Assembly: GCF_002837275.1 (NCBI RefSeq)
Contig: NZ_NXIF01000020.1
Coordinates: 1-64,000, forward strand
DNA length: 64,000 bases
Direction: 5' to 3'
Source of the DNA: Malaciobacter halophilus
GTDB lineage: Bacteria > Campylobacterota > Campylobacteria > Campylobacterales > Arcobacteraceae
The first letter of the stretch is position 1. The number at the start of each line of letters is the position of its first letter. A program made the translations under genes and the position numbers. Below the pieces are notes generated by a model. That model ran no database searches. It was not told the origin of the DNA and saw only the letters and a list, made by a program, of their open reading frames with translations. Shown here piece after piece: positions 17,183 to 25,764 of the stretch.

Positions 17183-18412
17183 TTAGAAAGAGTATTGTAC
17201 TTGCAATCTTCCTCTTGTAGAATCAATATCATCACCATTGTTATCATCTTTTTTCTCATATTGACCAAATCTTACATATGTTGATAAGTTTTTACTCATA
17301 TTATAAGTTAATTGAGTATAAATCTCTTCTTGGTCTGTTGAGTTAGATTTAGAATCTGTATCTAAGTTAGTATATTTTAAAGCTACATTTAATTTTGGCA
17401 TAACTTGTGCGTCAACTGATGCAAACACAATTGAAGCATCCGAAATCCCTGATAATGCAATATTCCAGTGCTCATCATAACCAGTAGCAGCACTATAATC
17501 TAGTGCAGTAACTCCACCTTCTTCATCAGTTTCACCATATCCTAAGTGAGCTCCAAAGATTCCCATGTTTGCTCTCATACCAAGTTTCCATAGTTTATTG
17601 TCATCTGATGAGTTATCTAAATCTAAAGAAGTATATCTAGCATACGGAGCTAATTTTACATCACCAATGTTATATTTAGCAGATAAACCTATAGTAAATG
17701 CATCAAATATATCTTGCATATCAATATACCAAGCATCTGCATTAATACCAGCAATATTTAACATTGCACCTGCAGTTATAATATTTTTATCTCCAAAATC
17801 ATCATTTGAAGTTGATGGTAAATTAATTGTATCCCCATTTGAGTCAGTTAATGAAATAGTACTAGAAGAATTCTCTTTAGGTAGATAATCTCCAGAAGTA
17901 CCTAAATTTGTTTGGTTAAAATATGCACCTGCTAGAGTAACAGGACCTACATTTGTAACTGCTAAGATACCAGTACCAGTTTGTTCATCACCCATTGCAT
18001 CTCTATGTAAAGTAAATGGAGTTGCTAAACCTTGCTTACCAAGTGTAATTGAAGTATTTGCAATTCCAGTGTAAGTAAAGTTTACTTCAGATAGAGTCAT
18101 GTCAACATTTGCATCTCCATCATCATGAGTGCTTAAAGATACAGGAGCTGTATCTGAACCAATAATAAATCTTGTATTTGCAGTGATATCTTCATTTACT
18201 TGAGATTTTACATTTACAGCAATTTTATAGTTATTAGATGTTGAACTATCATCTAATCCACCTGTATTCTCTTCATAATCATTATATCTGTATGCTACAG
18301 TTCCTGATACATCTACATTTTTAATTGCTTGCTCTAAATCTTGCGCGTTTGCACATGAAAAAGAAGCTAGTGCAATTGAAGTTGCTAAACTAAGTTTTGC
18401 GAATTTCTTCAT
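17183..18412 (-). CDS. Outer membrane porin (Arcobacter-type MOMP), copy 1
   Basis: Starting at ATG 18412 (MKKFAKLSLATSIALASFSC), the protein has 409 residues with a signal peptide cleaved after about residue 23 (ANA-QD). The remainder is an alternating beta-strand pattern ending in Phe (GRLQVQYSF), as expected for a BAM-assembled beta barrel. It carries small solutes across the outer membrane. It is a paralogue of the porin at 20421-21659: both share KNVDVSGTV, SQVNEDITA/SQVNDDVTA, TGTGILA, VTNVGPVTLAGAYFNQTNLG and the C terminus. An upstream GTG/ATG extension would precede the AAGGAAA ribosome binding site and is unlikely. Confidence 0.92.
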   Translation of the reverse strand: MKKFAKLSLATSIALASFSCANAQDLEQAIKNVDVSGTVAYRYNDYEENTGGLDDSSTSNNYKIAVNVKSQVNEDITANTRFIIGSDTAPVSLSTHDDGDANVDMTLSEVNFTYTGIANTSITLGKQGLATPFTLHRDAMGDEQTGTGILAVTNVGPVTLAGAYFNQTNLGTSGDYLPKENSSSTISLTDSNGDTINLPSTSNDDFGDKNIITAGAMLNIAGINADAWYIDMQDIFDAFTIGLSAKYNIGDVKLAPYARYTSLDLDNSSDDNKLWKLGMRANMGIFGAHLGYGETDEEGGVTALDYSAATGYDEHWNIALSGISDASIVFASVDAQVMPKLNVALKYTNLDTDSKSNSTDQEEIYTQLTYNMSKNLSTYVRFGQYEKKDDNNGDDIDSTRGRLQVQYSF

Positions 18413-18444
18413 TTTGTTTCCTTTGTGTTGTTTAAGTTGCAATT

Positions 18445-18461
18445 ATTATATAAAAATTATA
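18445..18461 (-). promoter_or_regulatory. Tandem -10 elements upstream of porin 1
   Basis: On the minus strand TATAAT occurs twice, at 18461-18456 and 18450-18445, 33 to 49 bases before the ATG. Either could be the -10 of the porin promoter, giving a leader of about 25 to 40 bases. Two perfect hexamers so close fit a strong promoter. Confidence 0.55.
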
Positions 18462-18497
18462 TTTAAGTTTTATTAAAAAGAGTTAGGTTTTATAAGT

Positions 18498-18532
18498 AAA
18501 TAAAAAATAATTTCAAATATTACTATTTGAAA
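18498..18532 (-). terminator. Intrinsic terminator after prfB
   Basis: TTTCAAATA (18511-18519) and TATTTGAAA (18524-18532) form a perfect 9-bp hairpin, directly after the prfB stop codon on the minus strand and followed there by a T-rich run. It would separate prfB from porin 1. Confidence 0.72.
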
Positions 18533-19630
18533 CTATTTTTTTGAAGTTGCAATTAGTACATCTTCAATGATTTTTGTAATATCTCCATCTAAGATTGCAT
18601 TAACATTTGAGTATCCTATATTACTTCTTGTATCTTTTACTTGCTGATAGGGTTGAAGTACATAAGAACGTATTTGATGTCCCCATCCAATTTCACTTTT
18701 ATCCGTTTCATTTGCTTGAGATTTTTGTTGTTCCAATTCTAATTCATAAAGTCTAGACTTTAGCATCTTCATAGCACTTGCTTTATTTTTGTGTTGGCTT
18801 CTATCGTTTTGACACTGAACTACAATATTTGTAGGAATATGAGTGATTCTAATAGCACTTTCTGTTTTATTTACATGCTGTCCACCAGCACCACTTGCTC
18901 TGTATGTATCAATTCTAATATCTTTATCTTCAATTTGAATGTCAATATCATCATCAATTTCTGGACTTACCATAACTGAAGCAAAAGAGGTATGCCTTTT
19001 GGCATTTGAATCAAAAGGTGAAATTCTTACAAGTCTATGAATACCATTTTCAGCCTTTAAATACCCATATGCATTTTCACCTTTTATGATAAAAGATACA
19101 TCTTTAATACCAGCTTCTTCCCCATCTTGATAATCTAAAATTTCAATCTTATAATCATATCTTTCTGCCCATCTTAGATACATTCTATAAAGCATACTTG
19201 CCCAATCTTGTGACTCAGTTCCACCAGCTCCTGGATGAATTGAAACAATTGCATTTAAAGAGTCGTTTTCATCACTTAACATAACTTCAATTTCAGTTTT
19301 TCTTACAAGCTCTTCAATTTCAGAAGCTTCTTCATAAAGCATAGATAAAGTATCTTCATCTTTATCTTCAAGTGCTAGTTGATAAATATCATTAGTATCT
19401 TCAAAGGCACTATTTGCTTTATCAAACTTCGAAAGTCTGCTTAGAATTCTATTTTTTTCAATACCAACTTTTGTAGCAAGAGATACATCATTCCAAAAAT
19501 CTGGATTCTCTTCTTGCTTTTGGATTTGTTCTAATCTTTGTTTTAGCTCATCTGGTTTTAAAATACTTGTAATATTTTCTAATTTTTTATTTAGTAGCTT
19601 TAAAAGCTCACTATATTCATAAGCGTCCAT
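18533..19630 (-). CDS. prfB: Peptide chain release factor 2
   Basis: RF2 ends translation at UGA and UAA codons. The 365-residue protein has the anticodon-like tripeptide in [15 protein letters not shown] (SPF) and the catalytic GGQ in [18 protein letters not shown] (about residues 243-260). The whole gene is in one frame with no in-frame UGA near codon 25, so the autoregulatory +1 frameshift of E. coli prfB is absent. The start overlaps the stop of the upstream cytochrome gene by one base. Confidence 0.97.
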   Translation of the reverse strand: MDAYEYSELLKLLNKKLENITSILKPDELKQRLEQIQKQEENPDFWNDVSLATKVGIEKNRILSRLSKFDKANSAFEDTNDIYQLALEDKDEDTLSMLYEEASEIEELVRKTEIEVMLSDENDSLNAIVSIHPGAGGTESQDWASMLYRMYLRWAERYDYKIEILDYQDGEEAGIKDVSFIIKGENAYGYLKAENGIHRLVRISPFDSNAKRHTSFASVMVSPEIDDDIDIQIEDKDIRIDTYRASGAGGQHVNKTESAIRITHIPTNIVVQCQNDRSQHKNKASAMKMLKSRLYELELEQQKSQANETDKSEIGWGHQIRSYVLQPYQQVKDTRSNIGYSNVNAILDGDITKIIEDVLIATSKK

Positions 19631-20271
19631 TATTTAGTTTTTTCTTCTTCTTTTTTTTGATTTATACTTTTTAAATAAATATATACATTTTTAACATCTT
19701 TATCGTTCATCAATAGTGCATATGGTTTCATAACGAAAGCCATTCCTCTATCATATGTACCTAAGTTATAATCTCTAATTGAGATAGCAAAATCTTGTAA
19801 ATTTAAATCTTTTATAGGTCTTGATACATTTCTAGCTTTTAATTCACCTTTTTCTCCATGACATGAAACACATTTGTTTTTATATAGTTTCTCTCCTGAT
19901 TTACTTTTTCTTACATAGATTTGTTGTTTTTTAAGAGCAATTTCCTCTTTTTTTCTTTGCTCTAATCTTTGAAGTATTTTTGTTTCAAGTGCAGCTTGGT
20001 CAACACTACTTAATCCTTTTTCTTCTTTTTTGAAGATATATATGTAGTTGTTCCCATTTTTTGTTGAAGTGATTTTTATATCATCTGTTTTCCAACCTTC
20101 ATTGTTCATCTGTTTTGCAGATTTAAAGCCTTTACACTCTCCTCCATGTAGTGCTGTATTTTCAATAGTACTCATATCTTTATGATTTTCTTTAAAGCAC
20201 ATTGTTGTTTGTGCTGTTGCTATTGTAGCTGTCAATATAGAAGCAAGTGCTATACTTGGTAGAAATTTCAT
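19630..20271 (-). CDS. Periplasmic c-type cytochrome with unknown N-terminal domain
   Basis: The 213-residue protein has a signal peptide (about residues 1-20, ending IATAQ), an N-terminal region with two Cys (about C25 and C46) and a Lys/Glu-rich helical linker, then a class I-like cytochrome c domain. The heme motif is CVSCH (about residues 134-138, in [15 protein letters not shown]), with FVMKPY as a candidate Met ligand. A Lys/Glu tail ends the protein. It is probably a periplasmic electron carrier. It is one base into prfB, so an electron-transfer gene leads a translation-factor gene. Confidence 0.82.
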   Translation of the reverse strand: MKFLPSIALASILTATIATAQTTMCFKENHKDMSTIENTALHGGECKGFKSAKQMNNEGWKTDDIKITSTKNGNNYIYIFKKEEKGLSSVDQAALETKILQRLEQRKKEEIALKKQQIYVRKSKSGEKLYKNKCVSCHGEKGELKARNVSRPIKDLNLQDFAISIRDYNLGTYDRGMAFVMKPYALLMNDKDVKNVYIYLKSINQKKEEEKTK

Positions 20272-20297
20272 TTACATCCCTTTTTTTAAATTGGTAT

Positions 20298-20303
20298 ATT
20301 ATA
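20298..20303 (-). promoter_or_regulatory. -10 element of the cytochrome-prfB operon
   Basis: On the minus strand TGATATAAT (20306-20298) is an extended -10 with a perfect core, 27 bases upstream of the cytochrome ATG. An AAAGGGA ribosome binding site lies between. Confidence 0.65.
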
Positions 20304-20356
20304 TCAAAGTTAATATAAATAGTAATTTTAAGAGTGTAGATGTGAAATTATTCTTA

Positions 20357-20389
20357 TAAAAAAAAGCTAGAGACAAAAGTCTCTAGCTT
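20357..20389 (-). terminator. Intrinsic terminator after porin 2
   Basis: AAGCTAGAGAC (20364-20374) and GTCTCTAGCTT (20379-20389) form a perfect 11-bp stem with an AAAA loop. On the minus strand a T-run follows. It lies about 30 bases after the porin stop. Confidence 0.9.
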
Positions 20390-20420
20390 AATTTTGAGTT
20401 TAGTAGTTTAAACTTTCTTA

Positions 20421-21659
20421 TTAGAAAGAGTATTGTACTTGTAATCTTCCGATTGTTCCATCGTTGTCGTGACCATTTGTTTGTTGGTCTTCTAAGTCTG
20501 CTTCACCAAATCTGATGTATCCACCGAAGTTTTTAGACATTTGGTAAGTAGCTTGTAAGTAGTACTCTTTATCTGTTGTGTCAGGTCTTTTTGTACTTTC
20601 ATCATCTCTATCTAAAACATTGTAGTTAAGAGCTAAGTTTAATGAAGGTAAAACTTGAGCATTAACATTTAATTTTAATAATGAAGCATCATTAACACCA
20701 TTTAAGTTCATAGTCCAACCTTGGAAAGCAGTTTTAGCGTCATTATCTAAACCACCAATTCCACCTTCTGAATCAGTCCAACCATATCCAACATTAGCAC
20801 CAAAAATTCCCATTTTTGCACCTAATTCAACTTTTGTTAATGAATGATCTGCAGAAACATCATCTAAATCTAATTCAGTGTGTCTTGCACCAATTGATAA
20901 TTTAACATCACTTATATTAAATTTTGCTAATGCACCTAAAGTATAAGTATCAAATACATCTTGCATATCTAAATACCATGCATCTAATGCAACTGGTCCA
21001 ATGTTACCCATAAGACCTAAAGTAGCTATGTTTTTATCTCCAAAGTCATCATTTAAAGTTGACCCTAAATCAATTGTGTCTCCATTTGAATCAGTTAAAG
21101 TTACAGTTGTTTCAGAATTTAAACCAGGAAGAATATCACCAGAAGTTCCTAAGTTTGTTTGGTTGAAATATGCACCAGCTAAAGTAACAGGTCCTACATT
21201 TGTAAGAGCTAAGATACCAGTACCAGTTTGCTCATTTCCATCTGAATCAATAGCTACAGTCCATGGAGTTGTTAAACCTTGTTTACCAACATTTACTGTA
21301 GTATTAGCAATACCTGTATATGAGAAATAAACATTTGATAATTCTACATCAACATTTGCATCTCCACCATTTGTGTGATTTAAGCTTGCAAAACCACCAT
21401 CAGCACCAGCTACTAAAAATCTAGTAACAGCAGTAACATCATCATTAACTTGTGATTTTAAAGTTAAACCAATTTTATAATTGTTTGTGTCTTTATCTTT
21501 TGTGTTTTCATCAAAGCTTCTATCATCATATCTATATACAACTGTACCAGATACGTCTACGTTTTTGATTGCTTCTTCTAATGCTTTAGCTGAAGAAGTA
21601 GTTGAAAGACCAGCAACCGCTACAGCAGCTACTAAACTCATTTTTGCGAATTTTTTCAT
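20421..21659 (-). CDS. Outer membrane porin (Arcobacter-type MOMP), copy 2
   Basis: The 412-residue protein begins MKKFAKMSLVAAVAVAGLST with a signal peptide ending near SSAKA, then a beta-barrel sequence ending GRLQVQYSF. It is clearly paralogous to the porin at 17183-18412 and has the same modular order of segments; loop regions differ. The leader is long and contains a small hairpin and a GC-rich stretch unusual for this genome. GGAGAA precedes the ATG. It probably is the major porin, judging by the strong terminator and leader, but relative expression is inference. Confidence 0.93.
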   Translation of the reverse strand: MKKFAKMSLVAAVAVAGLSTTSSAKALEEAIKNVDVSGTVVYRYDDRSFDENTKDKDTNNYKIGLTLKSQVNDDVTAVTRFLVAGADGGFASLNHTNGGDANVDVELSNVYFSYTGIANTTVNVGKQGLTTPWTVAIDSDGNEQTGTGILALTNVGPVTLAGAYFNQTNLGTSGDILPGLNSETTVTLTDSNGDTIDLGSTLNDDFGDKNIATLGLMGNIGPVALDAWYLDMQDVFDTYTLGALAKFNISDVKLSIGARHTELDLDDVSADHSLTKVELGAKMGIFGANVGYGWTDSEGGIGGLDNDAKTAFQGWTMNLNGVNDASLLKLNVNAQVLPSLNLALNYNVLDRDDESTKRPDTTDKEYYLQATYQMSKNFGGYIRFGEADLEDQQTNGHDNDGTIGRLQVQYSF

Positions 21660-21699
21660 TTGTTCTCCTAAAATTTCGAAATTTAATAATCAGTTTACC

Positions 21700-21763
21700 G
21701 GAGCGCGCGAACCATTCTAAAAGATTTAGAAACCTTTCCCGATACACCGTTATGCAAATTGTA
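21700..21763 (-). promoter_or_regulatory. Porin 2 leader: hairpin, GC-rich patch and candidate -10
   Basis: On the minus strand TACAAT (21763-21758) is a possible -10, giving a leader of about 90 bases. Inside it TTCTAAA and TTTAGAA (21715-21721 and 21725-21731) form a 7-bp hairpin. A patch with GCGCGC (about 21700-21708) stands out in this AT-rich region. Long structured leaders are typical for small-RNA or stability control of porins, but that is inference. Confidence 0.35.
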
Positions 21764-21834
21764 CATAAGTAAATTTTAAAGTTTTCTTAAAATAAGTTTT
21801 TTAGGCAGTTTTAGACATAAATTTAAGTTTATTT

Positions 21835-22146
21835 TTACTTTGAAACCATTACTTTACAGTTAGGCATAATATGGGGCTTACAAATTGTTAGTTTCACTTT
21901 TGTTACATTGTATTTGTCATGAATATGTCTTTTAAGGTACTTTATAGCGTCTTCTATAAGTTTAAATCTCTTTTTTTTCATAATATACTCTATATCTTGT
22001 GCCACATCAGCATAGTTTACAAAGTATTTATTTTTATATTTATATTTTATTTTGCAAGTAACAATTACAGTTTGTTTTTTTTCTCTTTCAAAAGGAAGTA
22101 TTCCAATAATACACTTAAAAGTTAAATCTTCTATTTTTATTTTCAT
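21835..22146 (-). CDS. folB: Dihydroneopterin aldolase-like protein
   Basis: FolB cleaves dihydroneopterin to 6-hydroxymethyldihydropterin in folate synthesis. The 103-residue protein has the family opening IEDLTFKCIIGILPFEREKK (residues 4-23), with the conserved Glu of the pterin site, and the closing TICKPHIMPNC, where the Lys corresponds to the catalytic Lys of the VxKPxA motif. It is somewhat short and very rich in Lys (E. coli FolB is about 120). It lies 21 bases after plsY and probably shares its transcript. Confidence 0.82.
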   Translation of the reverse strand: MKIKIEDLTFKCIIGILPFEREKKQTVIVTCKIKYKYKNKYFVNYADVAQDIEYIMKKKRFKLIEDAIKYLKRHIHDKYNVTKVKLTICKPHIMPNCKVMVSK

Positions 22147-22167
22147 TTTATCTAAAAGAAAAGTTAA

Positions 22168-22791
22168 TTATATAACTTTTCCTTCTTCTCCTTTGATAAG
22201 TCTAATGATATTTGGAATATGTTTATAATAGATTATAAAAGCAATTATATACATAGGTGCATTGCTTCCAACTTCTAGTTGGTTATTAAGTAAAATAGCA
22301 CTTAAAACCACAGTAGTTAATCCTAAAAGTGAAGATAAAGACGAAACTTTTAAAACTTTTGCACAAAATATCCAAGCTATTGCACCAATTAGTGTAGGAA
22401 TAGGAATTAAAATTAGAAAAACTCCAAGTCCAGTAGCAACTCCTTTACCACCTTCTAATCCCAAATATATAGAGTAACAGTGACCAAGAACTGATAAAAC
22501 AGCTATTGCCCAAAGTGTTTCTTGAGGCATATTTAAAAGCATAGCAACTATTAAAACGGCTGTACCTTTTAAAGCATCTAATATTACTGTTGCAACTCCA
22601 AGTTTTTTTGCTAAGCTTGGATTTGTTTGTTTTACTACTCTTAGAACATTTGTTGCTCCAATAGATTTACTTCCTTCGTTTTTGATATTAACATTTGCAA
22701 AAAGTTTGGCTAAAATTAGACCAAAAGGAATAGAACCAACCAAATAAGCTGCTAAGTAAAATATCACGTTTGAATTTGTTAAAAAATCCAT
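22168..22791 (-). CDS. plsY: Acyl-phosphate:glycerol-3-phosphate acyltransferase
   Basis: PlsY transfers an acyl group from acyl phosphate to glycerol 3-phosphate, starting phospholipid synthesis at the inner membrane. The 207-residue protein has about five to six helices and the conserved loops GSIPFGLILAKLF (about residues 19-31), NEGSKSIGATNVLRV, GHCYSIYLGLEGGKGVATGL and a Glu-rich last loop. Length and motifs are typical. It is divergent from nadA, and the two promoters share a palindrome. Confidence 0.94.
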   Translation of the reverse strand: MDFLTNSNVIFYLAAYLVGSIPFGLILAKLFANVNIKNEGSKSIGATNVLRVVKQTNPSLAKKLGVATVILDALKGTAVLIVAMLLNMPQETLWAIAVLSVLGHCYSIYLGLEGGKGVATGLGVFLILIPIPTLIGAIAWIFCAKVLKVSSLSSLLGLTTVVLSAILLNNQLEVGSNAPMYIIAFIIYYKHIPNIIRLIKGEEGKVI

Positions 22792-22833
22792 ACAGTACCT
22801 TTATAAAAATTTTATTCTTTTTTAATTAAAAAG

Positions 22834-22858
22834 ATTATAACAAAAATTTTGTTATATT
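22834..22858. promoter_or_regulatory. Divergent plsY/nadA promoters joined by a palindrome
   Basis: On the minus strand TGTTATAAT (22842-22834) is an extended -10 for plsY. On the plus strand TGTTATATT (22850-22858) is an extended -10 for nadA. Between and overlapping both, 22836-22856 is a perfect 21-base palindrome centred on A22846 (arms TATAACAAAA and TTTTGTTATA). One bound protein would touch both promoters, or the symmetry may only reflect two back-to-back promoters. Confidence 0.5.
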
Positions 22859-22913
22859 CCCATTATCTATTTATAGTTAAAAAACTAAAATAAAAACCAC
22901 AAAGGTTAAAACT

Positions 22914-23906
22914 TTGAACTTAAAAGAAGAGATATTAAAACTAAAAAAGAATTTAGATGTAACAGTAGTTGCACACTTTTATCAAAGAGATGAAGTTTTT
23001 GAATTAGCTGATATTGTAGGAGACTCTTTAGAATTAGCAAAAAAATCAATGGAAACAAATAGTAAGTTTGTACTTTTTTGTGGTGTTGGTTTTATGGGAG
23101 AAGGTGTAAAAATCTTAAATCCTAAAAAAAGAGTTTTAATGCCAAAAATTGCCTGTTGTGCAATGGCAAGAATGATTGATGGTGATTATTATGATGATAG
23201 TATTTTAAAACTAAATGAAGCTGGAATTAAAAGTGAAGATATTTTACCAATCACATATATAAACTCAAGTGCAGCAGTAAAAGCTAGAGTTGGAAAAATG
23301 GGTGGACTTGTTTGTACTTCATCAAATGCTTATAAAATTATACAAAAAGGTTTAGAATCTGGTAAAAAGATACTTTTTGTACCAGATAGATGTCTAGGAC
23401 AAAATTTTGCAAAACAGATGAATCTAAAATCAGCTGTTATAGGAGATGGAACAGATTTAAAGAAAGCTGATATTATTTGCTATAATGGTTTTTGTTCTGT
23501 TCACCAACAGTTCACCGTAGAAGATGTGGAGTTTTATAAAGAGAAATATGATGATATTTTGATTGCTGTGCATCCTGAGTGTGACCCAAGTGTTTGTGAT
23601 GCAGCAGATTTTGTAGGTTCTACTTCTCAACTTATAAAATTTATAAAAGAGTTACCAGTTGAACAAAAAGTTGCAGTTGGAACAGAGTTTAATATGGTAA
23701 ATAGATTAAGAGAAAAGAATACTTTTATCTTAAGCTCAACAAAACCTGAGTGCCCAACAATGAATGAGACTACTTTAGAAGATTTATATAAAACTTTAAA
23801 ACTTATGGAAAAAGAGCAAGAAGAGCCATATGAAGGTGAGATTTTAATAGATGAAGAAGAATCAAAATGGGCAAGAGTTGCACTTCAAAGGATGTTTGAA
23901 ATATGA
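22914..23906 (+). CDS. nadA: Quinolinate synthase
   Basis: NadA condenses iminoaspartate with dihydroxyacetone phosphate to quinolinate, using a 4Fe-4S cluster, in NAD synthesis. The 330-residue protein shows AHFYQRDEVFELADIVGDSL (about residues 20-39), CCAMARM, GGLVCTSSNA, PDRCLGQNFA, CSVHQQF and HPECDPSVCDAADFVGST. The expected cluster Cys residues are in CCAM, HPEC and TKPECPTMNET. The start is TTG at 22914 with AAAGG at 22901-22905. The end overlaps nadC (ATGA). Confidence 0.96.
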   Translation: MNLKEEILKLKKNLDVTVVAHFYQRDEVFELADIVGDSLELAKKSMETNSKFVLFCGVGFMGEGVKILNPKKRVLMPKIACCAMARMIDGDYYDDSILKLNEAGIKSEDILPITYINSSAAVKARVGKMGGLVCTSSNAYKIIQKGLESGKKILFVPDRCLGQNFAKQMNLKSAVIGDGTDLKKADIICYNGFCSVHQQFTVEDVEFYKEKYDDILIAVHPECDPSVCDAADFVGSTSQLIKFIKELPVEQKVAVGTEFNMVNRLREKNTFILSSTKPECPTMNETTLEDLYKTLKLMEKEQEEPYEGEILIDEEESKWARVALQRMFEI

Positions 23907-24724
23907 TTAATATAAAAAAGTTTGTTAAAAATGCTATTATTGAAGATAATGGTAGGGGAGATTTATTTTTTGATGTAGCTCCAAAAGGAAGATTTACAGC
24001 AAGAGTTATATCTAAAGATGATGGTGTAATTGCAGGGGTAAAATATGCCAAAGTTTTAGCAAGAACTGAAAAGTTTGAATGTAAATTTTTAAAAAGAGAT
24101 GGAGAGATAGTAAAAAAAGGCGATGTAATTGCAAAGCTTGAAGGAAAAGCCTCTATTTTATTATCTAGTGAAAGAACTTTTTTAAATATTTTACAACATG
24201 CAAGTGGAATAGCAACACAAGCAAGTAAATATGCAACTTTAATTGAAGGATATGATGTAGCTTTACTTGATACTAGAAAAACAAGACCTCAATTAAGAGA
24301 TTTTGAAAAATATGCTAGTAGAGTAGGTGGAGCAATAAACCACAGACTTGGTCTTGATGATTGTTTAATGTTAAAAGATACACACTTAAAAACAATAGAT
24401 GATTTAAGTGAATTTATAAAAAAAGCAAGAAAAAGAATCTCATGGGTTACAAAAATAGAAATAGAGTGTGAAACTTTTGAACAAGTAGAACATGCAATGA
24501 AATCAGGTGCAGATATTATTATGTGTGACAATATGCAACCAGTTCAAATTGAAGAAGTTGTAAAGTTTAGAGATGAGAATTATCCTCATATATTATTAGA
24601 AGCAAGTGGAAATATAAACCTAGATACAATTCAAAGTTATGCTAAAACTGGTGTTGATGCTGTAAGTAGTGGAAGTATTATTCATCAAGCTACTTGGCTA
24701 GATTTTTCTATGAAGTTTGATTAG
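23903..24724 (+). CDS. nadC: Nicotinate-nucleotide pyrophosphorylase (carboxylating)
   Basis: NadC converts quinolinate and PRPP to nicotinic acid mononucleotide, directly after NadA. The 273-residue protein has ERTFLNILQHASGIATQASK (about residues 91-110), LLDTRKTRPQLRDFEKYA with the PRPP/quinolinate-binding basic residues, NHRLGLDDCLMLKDTH, IEIECE and LLEASGNIN. All conserved family segments are present. It overlaps nadA by four bases, so the two are coupled. Confidence 0.97.
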   Translation: MINIKKFVKNAIIEDNGRGDLFFDVAPKGRFTARVISKDDGVIAGVKYAKVLARTEKFECKFLKRDGEIVKKGDVIAKLEGKASILLSSERTFLNILQHASGIATQASKYATLIEGYDVALLDTRKTRPQLRDFEKYASRVGGAINHRLGLDDCLMLKDTHLKTIDDLSEFIKKARKRISWVTKIEIECETFEQVEHAMKSGADIIMCDNMQPVQIEEVVKFRDENYPHILLEASGNINLDTIQSYAKTGVDAVSSGSIIHQATWLDFSMKFD

Positions 24725-24780
24725 TGATTAACTTTTTGTTAGTAATTGCTTGTTAAAATTGCAAAGGAGTAAGAAAGTAG

Positions 24781-25764
24781 ATGAAAAAAGATTTTATACT
24801 GGATAATAAATTAGATTTTGCCAACTATAAGGAGGCATTGGATCTAATAGAAAAGAGTAGATATATACTTATAATAACTCATGTTAATCCAGATGCCGAC
24901 TCTATCTCTTCAGCTCTTGCTCTTTCAAATCTATTTTTTGAAAATAGAATTAAGCATAAAGTTTTTAATGTAAGTAGTGATTTACCTCAAAATTTAGATT
25001 TTATTAATAGGTTTGATAAAATCACTGACCAGTTACCAAAATTTTATGATTTAGCAATTAGTGTAGATTGTGGAACAATTAAAAGATTAGGATTTGAGTT
25101 ACCTAGTGATATTCCATTGATAAATATAGACCATCATAAATCAAATGATGATTTTGGAACTATAAATATTGTTGATTCAAATAGAAGTTCAACAGCTGAA
25201 ATAGTCTATGATTTTTTTAAATTTAATGGTTTATATATTACAAAACACTCAGCAACAGCACTTTATACTGGAATTTATGATGATAGTCTTAGATTTAGTA
25301 TTGCAAGGTGTGATGAAATGACCTTTGAAAAAGCCAATTTTTTAGTTAAATGCGGAGCAAATCCATCATTTATAGCAAATAAGCTTTTAAGAAGGGACTC
25401 TTTAGCAAAGTATAGAGTAATTCCTAAGGTTTTAAATAGTTTAGAACTATTTGATGAAGGAAAAATAGCTTTTATTAAAGCAGAGCCTTTATGGCTTAAA
25501 CAAACAGGTGCACATGTAAGAGATTGTGAAGATGCACTTGATATGATAATGAGTATGGCAATAGTAAAAATTGCTGTATTTTTAAGAGTAGTAAATAATG
25601 AAATTAGAGTATCTGCTCGTTCAAAGGGTGAAATAGATGTATCAAAACCTATTTCAAAATTTGGAGGAGGCGGGCATACCAATGCCGCTGGATGTACTTT
25701 AGAAACTACTAATTTAGAAGAAGCAAAAAATATGGTTTTAAAGGAAATTCTTGAGACGAGGTAG
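24781..25764 (+). CDS. nrnA: DHH/DHHA1 phosphoesterase, NrnA-like
   Basis: The 327-residue protein has the DHH order: ITHVNPDADSISSALAL (motif I), SVDCGT (II), INIDHHKSNDDFG (III, DHH), then a C-terminal DHHA1 domain ending FGGGGHTNAAGC. NrnA-type enzymes degrade nanoRNA and can dephosphorylate pAp. Metal ligands are the His/Asp residues of these motifs. It could instead serve c-di-AMP or pGpG breakdown, since the family is broad. AAAGGAG lies upstream of the ATG. It overlaps the M23 peptidase gene by 14 bases if the TTG start there is right. Confidence 0.88.
   Translation: MKKDFILDNKLDFANYKEALDLIEKSRYILIITHVNPDADSISSALALSNLFFENRIKHKVFNVSSDLPQNLDFINRFDKITDQLPKFYDLAISVDCGTIKRLGFELPSDIPLINIDHHKSNDDFGTINIVDSNRSSTAEIVYDFFKFNGLYITKHSATALYTGIYDDSLRFSIARCDEMTFEKANFLVKCGANPSFIANKLLRRDSLAKYRVIPKVLNSLELFDEGKIAFIKAEPLWLKQTGAHVRDCEDALDMIMSMAIVKIAVFLRVVNNEIRVSARSKGEIDVSKPISKFGGGGHTNAAGCTLETTNLEEAKNMVLKEILETR

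Noticed and set aside
18413-18442. Extended N terminus of porin 1 from an upstream start
   Set aside because: The added ten residues come before the AAGGAAA site and spoil the signal peptide.
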